Assembly: GCA_035196065.1 (NCBI GenBank)
Contig: CP136575.1
Location: 1,145,001 to 1,209,000 of the forward strand
Origin: Sphingobium sp.
GTDB taxonomy: Bacteria > Pseudomonadota > Alphaproteobacteria > Sphingomonadales > Sphingomonadaceae
Direction: 5' to 3'
DNA length: 64,000 nt
A program made the translations under genes and the position numbers. A model generated the notes under the pieces. The model made no database searches. It saw nothing but the letters and a program-made list of their open reading frames with translations, and was not told the DNA's origin. Shown here piece by piece: positions 63,974-64,000 of the stretch. Positions within the stretch are counted from its first letter, which is position 1; each line of letters starts with the position of its first letter.

Positions 63974-64000
63974 TGGATTTACCGATTCTGGCCCAGGGCG
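63974..64000 (+). CDS. tolQ: Beginning of tolQ (truncated by window end)
   Basis: ATG at 63974 opens MDLPILAQG before the window ends. The position, 11 bases after ybgC, is where tolQ, the inner-membrane proton-channel partner of TolR and TolA, is found in the conserved ybgC-tolQRAB-pal cluster. Only nine codons are visible, so the name rests on location. Confidence 0.55.

Overview
The window is about 60% GC chromosomal DNA from an alphaproteobacterium. The gene set and order point to the Sphingomonadales, probably a Sphingorhabdus- or Sphingopyxis-like member of the Sphingomonadaceae. Supporting signs are mipZ for division-site placement, a DUF2312/GapR gene, an Rrf2-led suf operon with no isc genes, the leuS-lptE-holA cluster, yebC-ruvCAB-ybgC-tolQ, and DUF1244, DUF3576 and DUF4402 proteins. 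The family assignment is inferred from family recognition, not from a database search.

Layout. 0-9.7 kb: the end of a mannose-6-phosphate isomerase gene, a DUF1801 protein, a GDT1-type Mn2+ exporter behind a yybP-ykoY riboswitch, a CHASE/HWE histidine kinase, argG, an isoprenylcysteine-methyltransferase-like membrane protein, an N-acyl-D-amino-acid deacylase, and an arginine/glycine/tyrosine-rich lipoprotein. 9.9-17.8 kb: a cytochrome P450, a DUF885 peptidase-like protein, an unrecognised 353-aa protein, ppc and a coiled-coil lipoprotein. 18-22.7 kb: rplU-rpmA, a GNAT acetyltransferase, two PF10118 proteins divergent from a TetR regulator, a decayed tRNA-Ala-like remnant and a Sel1-like protein. 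22.7-32.7 kb: panC divergent from mipZ, a J-like membrane protein, a phosphomannomutase, a ligase-associated Lhr-type helicase with an in-frame repeat insertion, a two-domain retropepsin-like protein, trhO, pdeM, a YggS-type PLP protein and a thiamine-phosphate-synthase-like protein. 32.7-41.4 kb: an exported FTPAG-repeat protein, DUF3576, leuS-lptE-holA, DUF4402, msrB and a class A penicillin-binding protein. 41.4-48.8 kb: an AraC regulator and the suf operon (Rrf2-sufB-unknown-sufC-sufD-sufS-sufT-sufA-SRPBCC). 48.8-64 kb: an S8 peptidase, a HAD nucleotidase with dapD, DUF465, a four-gene minus-strand operon (two EF-hand/DUF3617 lipoproteins, a serine hydrolase and an HNH protein), a cyclophilin, queA, pyk, DUF1244, gapR, ybjQ, yebC, ruvC, ruvA, ruvB, ybgC and the first codons of tolQ.

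The best-knit unit is the suf operon, whose genes overlap or nearly touch behind an Rrf2/IscR-like repressor gene with an inverted repeat at its own promoter. The helicase and PdeM belong to the ligase-associated DNA-damage-response set, but the ligase and exonuclease partners are not here. ruvCAB and yebC form the recombination end of the tol-pal cluster.

Most of the window is housekeeping. I saw no CRISPR array, prophage, transposase, restriction system or recognisable defence island, and no gene-free stretch longer than about 250 bases. The least expected items are the palindromic repeat read through inside the helicase gene, the 87-aa unknown gene inside the suf operon, the EF-hand/DUF3617 operon, the PF10118 pair with its putative TetR operators, the decayed tRNA-like sequence, and the Mn riboswitch with a visible translational expression platform. 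Start codons were chosen by eye from ribosome-binding sites, overlaps and family lengths.
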